The notes below the pieces were generated by a model. It was not told the DNA's origin, did no database searches, and saw only the letters and a list, made by a program, of their open reading frames with translations. Of a stretch of 22,843 bases of DNA, positions 5,686 to 13,972 are shown piece after piece. The stretch is from Ottowia sp. (GTDB lineage Bacteria > Pseudomonadota > Gammaproteobacteria > Burkholderiales > Burkholderiaceae_C): the NCBI GenBank assembly GCA_023228705.1, contig JALOAS010000051.1, positions 1 to 22,843 of the forward strand. The letters are read 5' to 3'. The position numbers and the translations under genes are program-made. How positions within the stretch are numbered: position 1 is the stretch's first letter; every line of letters starts with the position of its first letter.

Positions 5686-6876
5686 TCAGGCTGGCTCCAG
5701 CGTGCGGCGCAGCCGCAGCAGGGGGACGATGCCGATGGCCAGCAGCAGCGCGCCCAGCAGCAGCGCAAATTCCAGCGACGCGCCAAACAGGCTGTTGATT
5801 GAGCTGAAGAGCAGCGGCCCGACCAGCTGCCCCAGCGCAAACGACGCGGTCATGGCCGCCATCTGCTTGCGCGCCGTGGCCGGGCCCACGACGATCTGCG
5901 CTTCCTGCAGGCCGGCGGCGGTGATGACCAGCACGGTGCCGCCCACGCAGATGGCGGCAATGATGAGTGCAGGCAGGCCGTGCCAGACCACGGGCAGGAA
6001 CACGCCCACGCCCATGACCACCTGCGCGCCGGCCCAGATCTGCAGTTGCGTGAACCGCTGCCCGAGCCGGGATGAAATCAGCGTGGACACCGCAGCAGCC
6101 AGGCCGAACACGGGCCAGGTCAGGCCAAAGACGAGCGGATCGGCAATGAGCAGCCGCGCCTGCGCGGGCAGGAAGGTGGCCGGCAGGATGTAGCCAAAGC
6201 CAAAGAAGCCGTAGCAGATGATCAGGCCCCAGTGCAGCCCCGGCGCGCGCAGGCCGGCGCCGGCCTGCGCGGCGGTGGCAGGCGCTGCTGCCGGGTTGTC
6301 CGCAGTGGGTGCGGGCGGCAGCCGCCACATCATGGACGCGCCCAGCAGCCCCGCCAGTGCCGCTGCGCCCATCCACAGCCAGATGCGCGCCGAGCTTTGC
6401 TGCAGCAGCGCCAGCGCCATGCACGCGAGGCCGGCAAACATGATGCCGCAGCCCACGCCGGAAAAGACGATGCCGCTTTGCCGCCCCTTGCCGGCAGCGG
6501 TGAGCCGGGCAATGCACAGCGCGGCCGTGCTGACCATGACCCAGCCGCTGGCCAGTCCCGCCAGGAAGCGCCAGATCAGCCAGCCCGACCAGCTGCTGTC
6601 CACGCCCATGGCGGTGGTGGTGATGACCACCAGCCACAGCCCGGCGCGCAGCAGCGTCTCGGCGCTCCAGCTGATGCGGGTGATGGTGAGCGCGCCGACC
6701 AGGTAGCCCAGGTAGTTGGCGCTGGCCAGCCAGCCGCCCTGCGCCAGCGTGAGGCCGGCGTCGGCCTGCATGAGCGGCAGGATGGGCGTGAACGCAAAGC
6801 GGCCTATGCCCATGGCCACGGCCAGCGCCAGCAGGCCGGCCACGGGCAGGGGCACGCGCAGGAGCGGATTGGTCAT
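5686..6876 (-). CDS. YbfB/YjiJ-family MFS transporter
   Basis: The 396-aa membrane protein is nearly all hydrophobic, with roughly twelve transmembrane helices. The first helix contains MGIGRFAFTPILPLM, the signature by which I recognise the YbfB/YjiJ branch of the major facilitator superfamily. The second half includes CYGFFGFGYILPATFLP, which is also typical. The substrate is unknown. Its ATG overlaps the TGA of the upstream cation-efflux gene as ATGA and no separate ribosome-binding site is seen, so translation is probably coupled. An efflux role alongside the metal exporter is possible but is only inferred from this coupling. Confidence 0.87.
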   Translation of the reverse strand: MTNPLLRVPLPVAGLLALAVAMGIGRFAFTPILPLMQADAGLTLAQGGWLASANYLGYLVGALTITRISWSAETLLRAGLWLVVITTTAMGVDSSWSGWLIWRFLAGLASGWVMVSTAALCIARLTAAGKGRQSGIVFSGVGCGIMFAGLACMALALLQQSSARIWLWMGAAALAGLLGASMMWRLPPAPTADNPAAAPATAAQAGAGLRAPGLHWGLIICYGFFGFGYILPATFLPAQARLLIADPLVFGLTWPVFGLAAAVSTLISSRLGQRFTQLQIWAGAQVVMGVGVFLPVVWHGLPALIIAAICVGGTVLVITAAGLQEAQIVVGPATARKQMAAMTASFALGQLVGPLLFSSINSLFGASLEFALLLGALLLAIGIVPLLRLRRTLEPA

Positions 6877-7862
6877 CGGTGGCAGTGCTGCGTGGGCAGG
6901 CCGGATGGGTCGGGTTGCTGGACGGCCGTGCTGGCGTCGGCCGGGTCCAGATGATCGTGGCAGTGGCTGTCTTCGACCTGGACCGTCACATGATCGACGC
7001 CAAAGCGCTCGGCCAGGCGGGCCCGGATCCCGGTGATGACTTCCGTTGCGGTGGCGCCGGCGGCGGGCGTTGCGTGCAGCGTGACCAGGTGCTTCTCGGC
7101 CGTGATCGACCAGACGTGGATGTGGTGCGCGTCGTCCAGCGCGGGAACGTGCTGCTCCAGGTCGGCCTTGAGGTCGTGCACGTTGATCCCTGCGGGGGCG
7201 CCCTCGAGCAGGATGTGCCCGGCCGCGCGCACGACCTGCCAGGCGCTGCGCAGGATGATGAGTGCAACCACGACCGACAGGATGGGGTCGATGGGCATCC
7301 AGCCGGTCCACAGGATGACCAGCGCCGCGCCTATGGCGGCGAGCGAGCCCAGCAGGTCGCCGACCACGTGCAGCAGCGCGCTGCGCAGGTTGAGGTTGTC
7401 CTGGCTGCCGCGCACCAGGATGGCAAACGCCGCCACGTTGGCCAGTAGGCCGGCCAGCGCCACCAGCAGCATGGGCCCGCCCAGCACCGGCGCCGGGTTG
7501 CGCAGCCGGTGCGCGGCCTCGACGACGATCCAGATGGCGATGAAAAAAAGCACCAGTCCGTTGACAAACGCGGCCAGCACCTCGACGCGGCGGAAGCCGT
7601 ACGAGTGCTTGCCGGTGGCGGCGCGCTTGCCGATGTGTATGGCCATCCAGCTGAACGCCAGCGCGGCGGCGTCGCTGGCCATGTGCCCGGCGTCGGCCAG
7701 CAGCGCCAGCGAGCCCGAGAGCAGGCCGCCGGCCACCTCCAGCAGCATGAACGCGGTGATGATGCCAAAGGCCCAGGCCAGGCGGCGCTGGTCGGTGACG
7801 CCGTGCGCGTGACTGTGCCCGCCTTCGGCGTCGTGATGGTGCAGGGGAGGGTGCTGCGGCAT
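6873..7862 (-). CDS. Cation diffusion facilitator (CDF) metal efflux transporter
   Basis: The 329-aa inner-membrane antiporter is likely for Zn(II), Co(II) or related divalent cations. The His-rich N-terminus (HHHDAEGGHSHAHG) is typical of the ZitB/CzcD/DmeF group. Six transmembrane helices follow. The intramembrane metal site is present as two HxxxD pairs, H60/D64 (GHMASD) and H165/D169 (HVVGD). The cytoplasmic C-terminal domain (about 220-329) ends with EDSHCHDH and a final HCHR, giving extra possible metal ligands. I start at the ATG at 7862, just before the His-rich stretch. The frame is open upstream, but that part is arginine- and proline-rich and unlike the family. There is no strong ribosome-binding site. 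It is the first gene of a two-gene unit with the MFS transporter. Confidence 0.9.
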   Translation of the reverse strand: MPQHPPLHHHDAEGGHSHAHGVTDQRRLAWAFGIITAFMLLEVAGGLLSGSLALLADAGHMASDAAALAFSWMAIHIGKRAATGKHSYGFRRVEVLAAFVNGLVLFFIAIWIVVEAAHRLRNPAPVLGGPMLLVALAGLLANVAAFAILVRGSQDNLNLRSALLHVVGDLLGSLAAIGAALVILWTGWMPIDPILSVVVALIILRSAWQVVRAAGHILLEGAPAGINVHDLKADLEQHVPALDDAHHIHVWSITAEKHLVTLHATPAAGATATEVITGIRARLAERFGVDHVTVQVEDSHCHDHLDPADASTAVQQPDPSGLPTQHCHR

Positions 7863-8014
7863 GAGAGGCTGGACGCCCGTTTCCGTGGGGTCGTGCCGGC
7901 GCCCGGATTGCACGACGCCGGGGCAGTTTAACCGAGGATCCGTCCGCCCGGGGCGCCCGGGGCCACCCGGCCGGTGCCGTTCATGGCGCCTGATTGGCAC
8001 GCGTTGTCAGCTTA

Positions 8015-8150
8015 CCGGATGACGGATGATCTCGGCCCATGCATGAAGGTTGGGCGTCAGGCGTTGGGCGTTGGGCGTGGCAGGCATACGCTGGACGCTG
8101 GACGCAATACGCTCAACCTCATCATCAAGGCGTCAGCGAGGTCGTCCGTC
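8015..8150. repeat. Mosaic heptad repeat element, copy A
   Basis: The copy starts with GGATGAC GGATGAT, runs through a short linker to heptads GTTGGGC (8049), GTCAGGC (8056), GTTGGGC (8063) and GTTGGGC (8070), then opposite-sense heptads GCTGGAC (8090, 8097), GCAATAC (8104) and GCTCAAC (8111), and ends in GCGAGGTCGTCCGTC. It aligns to copy B without gaps at a fixed offset of 259 bp. It lies between the CDF start and the flavoprotein stop. More fragments follow at about 8151-8180. Confidence 0.85.
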
Positions 8151-8249
8151 AAGCGTCACGCTCAACGTCCAGCGCGCATCAACCACCCCCATCGGCCAGG
8201 GGGCTGGCCTCCTGCGGCGCAAACCACGGATGACGCCCTGTGTGGAGCG

Positions 8250-8413
8250 GCGCCCCCGCCGCGATTCCCCGCTCCGGATGACAGATGATCTCGGCCCATG
8301 CATGAAGGTTGAGCGTCAGGCGTTGAGCGTTGAGCGTGGCAGGCATACGCTGGACGCTGGACGCAATACGCGCAACCTCATCATCAAGGCGCCAGCGAGG
8401 TCATCCGCCATGC
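8250..8413. repeat. Mosaic heptad repeat element, copy B
   Basis: Its core (8274-8409) is a gap-free copy of element A. The difference is concentrated in the heptads: GTTGAGC at 8308, 8322 and 8329 where A has GTTGGGC. It also has a leading module (CCCCCGCCGCGATTCCCCGC, 8252-8271) that recurs at 22506. The right side ends GCCAGCGAGGTCATCCG, shared with the copies near 22440 and 22730. Confidence 0.85.
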
Positions 8414-8446
8414 GCGCGGTGTTGCTGGGCAGCGTTTTCAATCAGG

Positions 8447-9487
8447 TCATGGCTTGGCCTTGTCGGCTTCGGTGGTGAACGGGTCGGCGTAGAACTCGTA
8501 GTCGGGCAGCCCGGCCAGTGCAAAGTCGTCGCGCGCGGCATCGACCATGGCCGGCGTGCCGCAGGCGTAGACCTGGTATCCGGACAGGTCCGGATGGTCC
8601 TCGAGCACGGCCAGGTGCACAAAACCCGTGCGGCCGGTCCAGTTGTCCTCGGGCAGCGCGTTGGAGACCACGGGCACGTAGCGCAGGTTGGGCATCTGCG
8701 CGACGTGCTCATGGATCCAGTCTTCCATGTACAGGTCCCGCGGCCGGCGGCCGCCCCAGTACAGAACCGCGTCGCGCGCGCTGTTCGTGAAGTGCAGGTG
8801 CTCGATCATGGTCTTGATGGGCGCAAAACCCGTGCCCGAGGCGAGCAGGATGATGGGCGCGCTGCTGTCCTCGCGCAAGTATGCGCTGCCGTAGGGACCT
8901 CCCAGCCGCAGGATTTCCTTTTCCTTCATGGCCTGGAACACGTGGTCGGTGAACTTGCCGCCGGGCGTGTGGCGGATGTGCAGGTCGATCATGGGCACGC
9001 CGCCGTCGCGCATCATGTGCGGCGCCGTGGCCATGCTGTAGTCGCGGCGGGCGCCGTCGCGCAGGATGATTTCCACGTACTGGCCGGGGTGGTACTGCAG
9101 GTTGGTGTTGGCCGGAAGCTGCAGGCGCACGTGCAGGACGTCGTGCGTCAGCGGTGCCAGCGCCGCAACGCGCGCCGGCATCTTCTGGATGGGGAAGGCG
9201 TCTTCGCTGGTGACCTGGCGCGACTCCAGCACCACGTCGCTGGTGGCGGTGCCGCAGCAGGTGAGGATGTAGCCGGCGGCTTCTTCCTCGTCGCTCAGCG
9301 CCTTTTGCTGGTGCGGGCCCATGACCACGGTGCCGGAAATCTTCTTGCACTTGCAGGTGCCGCAGGTGCCGTCGCGGCAGCTGTACGGCAGGCCCACGCC
9401 CTGGCGGATGGCGGCGTTGAGGATGCGCTCGTCCTGCTCCTGCTCAAACGCACGTTCGCTGGGCAGGACCGTGATGGTGTAACTCAT
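8447..9487 (-). CDS. CDP-6-deoxy-delta-3,4-glucoseen reductase-like flavoprotein (ferredoxin-NAD(P) reductase with N-terminal 2Fe-2S domain)
   Basis: The 346-aa soluble electron-transfer protein has an N-terminal plant-type ferredoxin domain with iron-sulfur ligands C37, C42, C45 and C77 (SCRDGTCGTC ... LTCC). An FAD-binding barrel follows with RDYS at 148-151, then an NAD(P)-binding domain with ASGTGFAPIK at about 216-225 and C309 in YACGTP. This three-domain order is that of AscD/RfbI and of oxygenase reductase components. Many Burkholderiales genomes carry it as a stand-alone gene annotated for CDP-ascarylose synthesis. No deoxysugar genes are nearby, so the true electron acceptor is uncertain and the specific name should be taken loosely. 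It is divergent from the next gene across 95 bp. Confidence 0.88.
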   Translation of the reverse strand: MSYTITVLPSERAFEQEQDERILNAAIRQGVGLPYSCRDGTCGTCKCKKISGTVVMGPHQQKALSDEEEAAGYILTCCGTATSDVVLESRQVTSEDAFPIQKMPARVAALAPLTHDVLHVRLQLPANTNLQYHPGQYVEIILRDGARRDYSMATAPHMMRDGGVPMIDLHIRHTPGGKFTDHVFQAMKEKEILRLGGPYGSAYLREDSSAPIILLASGTGFAPIKTMIEHLHFTNSARDAVLYWGGRRPRDLYMEDWIHEHVAQMPNLRYVPVVSNALPEDNWTGRTGFVHLAVLEDHPDLSGYQVYACGTPAMVDAARDDFALAGLPDYEFYADPFTTEADKAKP

Positions 9488-9527
9488 GGGTGTTGGTTAT
9501 CCTTGCCGGGTTGAGAATCTCGCCCCT

Positions 9528-9545
9528 GCCTGTCTGCCGACAGGC
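9528..9545. promoter_or_regulatory. Perfect palindrome in the divergent intergenic region
   Basis: GCCTGTC (9528-9534) and GACAGGC (9539-9545) form a perfect 7-bp inverted repeat with a 4-base centre, midway between two divergent starts (9487 and 9583). It could be an operator for both genes or a hairpin in the leader of the SDR gene. No clear -10/-35 pair was found on either strand. Confidence 0.35.
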
Positions 9546-9582
9546 GCTGGCTCGCCCCGATTTTGCCCGCAAGCCCATTCCC

Positions 9583-10497
9583 ATGACCGTCCTGCCGTCA
9601 CACATGCGGCGTCCGCGCCTGCTGATCGCCGGTTGCGGGGACGTGGGGCTGCGCGTGGCGCGGCTGCTGCTGCCGCGCTGGCGGGTGCTGGCGCTGGCGC
9701 GTTCCGGGGCCAGTGCTGCGCGCCTGCGCGCGGCCGGCGTGGTGCCGGTTGCGGCCGACCTGGACGAGCCGGTCAGCCTGATGCGCGTGGCCGGGCTGGC
9801 GTCGCATGTCCTGTACCTGGCGCCACCGCGCAGCGGCGATGCCGCAGATGTCCGCAGCCGCGCGCTGCTGCAGGCGCTGGCGCGGCGCACGCCGCCGCAG
9901 GTGCTGGTGTACGTGTCGACCAGCGGGGTGTACGGCGACACCGGCGGCGCCCGCACGGACGAGACCCGCGTGCCGCAGCCGCAGACCGCGCGCGCCCGCG
10001 TGCGCCAGCTGGCCGAGCGCCGGCTGCGCAAGGGCGGGCGGGGCGTGGGGATTTGCGTCAGCGTCTTTCGGGTGGCGGGAATCTACGCGCCCGACCGCCC
10101 GGGCGGGACGCCAAGGAAGAGCCTGCTGGCCGGCGCGCCGGTGCTGGCGGCCGGCGACGACGGCTACGTCAACCACATCCATGCGGACGACCTGGCGCGC
10201 GCGCTGGCGCTGGCGCTGTGGCGCGCCGCGCCCCAGCGCGTGTACAACGTCTGCGACGACAGCGAGCTCACCTTTGGCCAATACATGGATGAGGCCGCCG
10301 ACCTGTACGCGCTGCCCCGGCCGCCCCGCGTCTTGCGCAGCGAGGCGGCGGCGCACATGTCGGCGGCCCGGCTCTCGTTCCTTGCGCAGTCCCGGCGCCT
10401 GGACAACCGCCGCCTGCGCGCCGAGATCGGCCTCAAGCTGCGGCACCCGCATCCGCGAAGCGGCTTGCAGGCGGAGCCGCTGGCGCCGTGTCCCTGA
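9583..10497 (+). CDS. NAD(P)-dependent epimerase-like SDR protein (YeeZ-type)
   Basis: The protein has about 304 aa and a Rossmann fold with the nucleotide-binding loop GCGDVG at 17-22. YVSTSGVYGDTGG follows at about 110-122, then SVFRVAGIYAPDRPG and NHIHADDLARAL, all typical of extended SDRs of the sugar-epimerase type. The usual YxxxK catalytic pair is not seen after the VSTSGVYG block; the equivalent region reads PQPQTARARVRQLAE. This is common in the YeeZ-like subgroup and leaves the reaction unknown. Start sites at 9583 or 9604 are both possible; neither has a clear ribosome-binding site, and I use the upstream ATG. It is divergent from the flavoprotein gene, an arrangement I remember from other Burkholderiales. 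Confidence 0.82.
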   Translation: MTVLPSHMRRPRLLIAGCGDVGLRVARLLLPRWRVLALARSGASAARLRAAGVVPVAADLDEPVSLMRVAGLASHVLYLAPPRSGDAADVRSRALLQALARRTPPQVLVYVSTSGVYGDTGGARTDETRVPQPQTARARVRQLAERRLRKGGRGVGICVSVFRVAGIYAPDRPGGTPRKSLLAGAPVLAAGDDGYVNHIHADDLARALALALWRAAPQRVYNVCDDSELTFGQYMDEAADLYALPRPPRVLRSEAAAHMSAARLSFLAQSRRLDNRRLRAEIGLKLRHPHPRSGLQAEPLAPCP

Positions 10498-10665
10498 GCA
10501 CTACCCGGGTTGGTTCATGCGTTGTAAGATCGGGGCTGAAGGGTGCGTGGCACGCCTTCGGCAGCGGACGGCAGCAGGTGCTGCAGGCATGGGCATGCGC
10601 GCTGGGACGCACAGGCCGAAGACGAAGATCCCGACTTTGCAAGCCGATCATGACCAGGAGAGATC

Positions 10666-11373
10666 GTGAATAAAATTTATTCCTCGGCAGCCGAGGCGCT
10701 CAAGGGCGTTGTCAAGGATGGCCAGATGATTGCCGTGGGCGGCTTTGGCCTGTGCGGCATTCCGGAGGCGCTGATCCAGGCGCTCGCTGACAGTGGCGTC
10801 AAGAACCTGACCTGCGTTTCCAACAACGCGGGCGTGGATGACTTTGGCCTGGGCAAGCTGCTGGCCACGCGCCAGATCAAGAAGATGATTGCCAGCTATG
10901 TGGGCGAGAACAAGGAGTTCGCGCGCCAGTACCTGGCCGGCGAACTGGAGCTGGAGTTCACGCCGCAGGGCACGCTGGCCGAGAAGTTGCGCGCCGGCGG
11001 TGCCGGCATTCCGGCGTTCTTTACCAAGACGGGCGTGGGCACGCTGGTGGCCGAGGGCAAGGAAACCCGCGACTTTGACGGCCAGACCTACCTCATGGAG
11101 CGCTCGCTGGTGCCCGACCTGGCGCTGGTCAAGGCCGACGTGGCAGACACCTCCGGAAACCTCCGCTTCAACCTGACCGCGCGCAACTTCAACCCGGCGG
11201 CGGCAACGGCGGGCAAGATCTGCATCGTCGAGGTGGAGAAGATCGTCGAGCGCGGCGAGATGGAGCCCGACGACGTTCACCTGCCGGGGATCTACGTACA
11301 CCGCATCGTGCTCAACGAGCACCCGGAAAAGCGCATCGAGCAACGCACGGTGCGCGGCAAGCAAGGAGCATAG
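10666..11373 (+). CDS. scoA: 3-oxoacid CoA-transferase subunit A
   Basis: The 235-aa alpha subunit of succinyl-CoA:3-ketoacid CoA-transferase moves CoA from succinyl-CoA to acetoacetate in ketone-body and short-chain acid breakdown. The start is GTG at 10666, supported by AGGAG at 10656-10660 with a 5-base gap. The CoA-binding glycine loop is GGFGLCGIPE at about 25-34. Family blocks follow: NLTCVSNNAGVDDFGLG, KKMIASYVGENKEF, ELEFTPQGTLAEKLRAGGAGIPAF and GNLRFNLTARNFNP. It is followed 2 bp later by the B subunit. The 168-bp gap upstream shows only a weak -10-like TAAGAT (10526-10531) with no -35. Confidence 0.95.
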   Translation: MNKIYSSAAEALKGVVKDGQMIAVGGFGLCGIPEALIQALADSGVKNLTCVSNNAGVDDFGLGKLLATRQIKKMIASYVGENKEFARQYLAGELELEFTPQGTLAEKLRAGGAGIPAFFTKTGVGTLVAEGKETRDFDGQTYLMERSLVPDLALVKADVADTSGNLRFNLTARNFNPAAATAGKICIVEVEKIVERGEMEPDDVHLPGIYVHRIVLNEHPEKRIEQRTVRGKQGA

Positions 11374-11375
11374 AC

Positions 11376-12014
11376 ATGGCCTGGAGCAGAGAACAGATGG
11401 CGGCGCGCGCCGCCCAAGAGCTGGAAGACGGTTTCTACGTCAACCTGGGCATCGGCCTGCCAACGCAGGTTGCCAATTACCTGGGCGACAAGGAAGTCTG
11501 GCTGCAAAGCGAGAACGGGCTGCTGGGCATAGGCCCGTTCCCGACCGAGGAAGAAGTCAACGCCGACCTCATCAACGCTGGCAAGCAGACCGTGACCACG
11601 CTGCCGGGCTCGTCCATCTTTGGCAGCCACGACAGCTTTGCCATGATCCGTGGCGGCAAGATGAACCTGTCCATCCTGGGCGCCATGCAGGTCAGCGAGA
11701 GGGGCGACCTGGCCAACTGGATGATCCCGGGCAAGATGGTCAAGGGCATGGGCGGCGCCATGGACCTGGTGGCCGGCGTGCCCAAGGTCATCATCCTGAT
11801 GGAGCACACCGTCAAGAAAAAGGACGGGACCGAGGACAGGAAGATCCTGAAGGAATGCACGCTGCCGCTCACCGGTGCCGGCGTGGTGGACATGATCATC
11901 ACCGACCTGGGGGTTTTCAAGGTCACCGACGAGGGGCTCAAGGTGGCCGAGCTGGCGCCGGGCGTGACCTTTGACGAGGTCCAGGACAAGACCGAGGCGA
12001 CGCTCATCGAGTGA
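11376..12014 (+). CDS. scoB: 3-oxoacid CoA-transferase subunit B
   Basis: The 212-aa beta subunit of the same enzyme carries the catalytic glutamate that forms the CoA thioester intermediate, here E46 in QSENGLLGIGP. Other family signatures are NLGIGLPTQVANY (23-35), GSSIFGSHDSFAMIRGG and MIPGKMVKGMGGAMDL. AAGGAG overlapping the end of scoA serves as ribosome-binding site, so the two subunits are co-translated. Length and order A then B match the usual two-gene bacterial form. A mosaic repeat begins 27 bp after the stop. Confidence 0.95.
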   Translation: MAWSREQMAARAAQELEDGFYVNLGIGLPTQVANYLGDKEVWLQSENGLLGIGPFPTEEEVNADLINAGKQTVTTLPGSSIFGSHDSFAMIRGGKMNLSILGAMQVSERGDLANWMIPGKMVKGMGGAMDLVAGVPKVIILMEHTVKKKDGTEDRKILKECTLPLTGAGVVDMIITDLGVFKVTDEGLKVAELAPGVTFDEVQDKTEATLIE

Positions 12015-12040
12015 CCGGATCGGCACGCATCGTGAGCTCA

Positions 12041-12170
12041 CCGGATGACAGATGACCTTGGCCCTTGCGGGCCGTTGATGAAGGCCGCCTGCGGCGGCTC
12101 ATGACGATTTGGCGTTGGGCGTTGGGCGAACGAGGCGCCAAACGCCGGGCGCGATTGGCTCAACCTCTTC
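12041..12170. repeat. Mosaic heptad repeat element, copy C
   Basis: The copy starts GGATGACAGATGACC and contains two perfect hairpins, GGCCC-TTGC-GGGCC (12060-12073) and GCCGCC-TGC-GGCGGC (12084-12098). These also occur in copy F but not in A or B. Degenerate heptads follow (GTTGGGC twice, near 12114-12127), then a terminal GGCTCAACCTCTTC. It occupies the gap between scoB and yaaA. The remaining 12171-12291 shows only GC-rich sequence with a GGCCAGCCGCCGCGGCTGGCC-like inverted repeat. Confidence 0.75.
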
Positions 12171-12291
12171 GTGCCGCAGGCGCTTGCGCGCTGGAACGGC
12201 TGCAGGCGTGCGAACGTCCCCCGGCCAGCCGCCGCGGCTGGCCGCCACATGACCGCAGCCGGCGCGCCGCTGCCTGAACCACGATCCATCC

Positions 12292-13068
12292 ATGCTTTAC
12301 CTGCTTTCCCCGGCCAAGGCGCTGGACTATGAATCCCCGGTGGCGGCTGACGTATCCCTGTCGCAGCCGGCGTTCCTGGCGCAGGCTGCCGAGCTGGTGA
12401 CGGTGCTGCGCGAGCAGACGCCGGCTCAGCTGGCGTCGCTGATGAAGCTGAGCGACAAGCTGGCGGGGCTGAACGTGGCGCGCTACCAGGCGTGGCAGGA
12501 AGCACCGGATGCGGCCCACGTGCGGCAGGCGGCGCTGGCGTTTGCCGGCGACGTCTACCGCGGCCTGGACGCCGCATCGCTTGCCAGCGACGAGCTGGAC
12601 TGGCTGCAGCAGCACGTGTGCATCCTCAGCGGTCTGTACGGCGTGCTGCGTCCGCTGGACGCCATCCAGCCGCATCGCCTGGAGATGGGCACGCGGCTGC
12701 CCGTGGGCGATGCCAGCAACCTGTACGGGTACTGGGGCAGGCAGATTGCCGAGCATCTGAACCAGCGGCTGGCCGGGTCGGCCGATCCGGTGGTCGTCAA
12801 CCTGGCGTCGCAGGAGTACTTCAAGTCGGTGGACCCGCAGGCGCTGAAGGCGCGCGTGGTGGACTGCGTATTCCAGGATTACAAGGGGGGACAGTACAAG
12901 GTCATCAGCTTCTACGCCAAGCGCGCGCGTGGCATGTTGGCGCGCTGGGCGGCGCAGCATGCCGTGTCGGTGCCGGAGGCGCTGCAGCGTTTTGACAGCG
13001 ATGGCTACGCCTTTGCACCCGCCGCGTCCGATGCGCGGCGTCTCGTGTTCCGTCGCCGGGCTCCCTAG
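12292..13068 (+). CDS. yaaA: Peroxide stress protein YaaA
   Basis: The 258-aa protein belongs to the YaaA (DUF328) family. In E. coli the OxyR-regulated member limits intracellular free iron and DNA damage during hydrogen peroxide stress and binds DNA. Signatures include the start MLYLLSPAKALDYE, KLSDKLAGLNVARYQ, GDVYRGLDA, LSGLYGVLRPLDAIQPHRLEMGT, NLYGYWG and NLASQEYFKSVD. Length matches E. coli YaaA (about 258 aa). No strong ribosome-binding site precedes the ATG, but family alignment fixes the start. No OxyR site was identified. The next gene follows 33 bp later on the same strand. Confidence 0.95.
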   Translation: MLYLLSPAKALDYESPVAADVSLSQPAFLAQAAELVTVLREQTPAQLASLMKLSDKLAGLNVARYQAWQEAPDAAHVRQAALAFAGDVYRGLDAASLASDELDWLQQHVCILSGLYGVLRPLDAIQPHRLEMGTRLPVGDASNLYGYWGRQIAEHLNQRLAGSADPVVVNLASQEYFKSVDPQALKARVVDCVFQDYKGGQYKVISFYAKRARGMLARWAAQHAVSVPEALQRFDSDGYAFAPAASDARRLVFRRRAP

Positions 13069-13101
13069 CGGCAGCCGGGCCGCTTGGCAGGAGAACCCAA
13101 G

Positions 13102-13947
13102 GTGCAGCAGATCACGCAGGAATTGCGCGCCTGGATCATCAACCAGGTCGCGACCGGGCACGACCCGGCAGGCATCCTGCACGCCATGGAGGAGTCGGGC
13201 TGGAACAAGGAGGTGGCCGTTGTTGCCATCGAGTCCACGCTCAAGCAGCACCTGGCCCGCCGGGACCAGCAGCTGGGGCTGCCGCCGGCCGTGGCGGTGC
13301 CCGAGCCCATCGTGGCAGGCGTCCCGCTTGGCGTGGACGCGGGTGACCGGCAGGTTCCGGTGCTGGCCACGCTCCAGCTGCCGCGCGTGGTGGTTTTTGG
13401 CGAGTTGCTGTCCGAGCTGGAGTGCGATGCGCTCATTGCGGCGGCCCGGCCCCGGCTCGAGCCGTCGCTGACCGTGGCAACCGAGACCGCAGATTACGAG
13501 GAAAGTCCGGACCGCACCAGCCTGGGCATGTTTTTCGAGCGCGATGAAACCGGGCTGATCCGGCGCCTGGAGCAGCGCTTTGCACGCCTGCTGGACTGGC
13601 CGGCAGAAAACGGGGAGAACCTGCAGGTCCTGTGCTACAAGCCCGGTGCCGAGTACAAGGCGCACCACGACTACTTCGAGCCCGACGATCTGACCACGCC
13701 GGAATTGCTGGCGCATGGCGGCCAGCGCGTGGGCACGCTGCTGGTTTACCTGAACGAGCCGGAGCAGGGCGGTGCAACGCAGTTCCCGGACGTGGGCCTG
13801 GACGTGATGCCCCGGCGCGGCCATGCGGTTTTCTTCAGCTATTGCCGGCCGCACCCGAGCACGCGCACGCTGCATGCCGGACTGCCCGTGCTGGCCGGCG
13901 AGAAGTGGATCGCGACCAAGTGGCTGCGCGAGCACCGCTTTGGCTGA
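13102..13947 (+). CDS. Prolyl 4-hydroxylase-like 2OG-Fe(II) oxygenase
   Basis: The protein has about 281 aa. I start at GTG 13102 because AGGAG (13089-13093) lies 8 bases upstream. Residues 1-55 form a helical module (around ITQELRAWIINQVATGHDP) resembling a UBA-like domain fused to such oxygenases in related bacteria. The C-terminal half is the double-stranded beta-helix. Iron ligands are H188 and D190 in AHHDYF and H258 in RTLHAGLP, and K268 in GEKWIATKW would bind 2-oxoglutarate, with the spacing of prolyl 4-hydroxylases. It probably hydroxylates a protein or peptide; the substrate is unknown. It forms a run with yaaA upstream and the hydrolase 25 bp downstream. Confidence 0.88.
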   Translation: MQQITQELRAWIINQVATGHDPAGILHAMEESGWNKEVAVVAIESTLKQHLARRDQQLGLPPAVAVPEPIVAGVPLGVDAGDRQVPVLATLQLPRVVVFGELLSELECDALIAAARPRLEPSLTVATETADYEESPDRTSLGMFFERDETGLIRRLEQRFARLLDWPAENGENLQVLCYKPGAEYKAHHDYFEPDDLTTPELLAHGGQRVGTLLVYLNEPEQGGATQFPDVGLDVMPRRGHAVFFSYCRPHPSTRTLHAGLPVLAGEKWIATKWLREHRFG

Positions 13948-13972
13948 AAGCGGACCTGAAAGTCAGCAGCCC

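Noticed and set aside
7890..7916. Inverted repeat GTCGTG...CACGAC upstream of the CDF gene as a metal-responsive operator
   Set aside because: The arms are only 6 bp with a 15-bp centre in very GC-rich DNA, so this is too weak to support a regulatory call.
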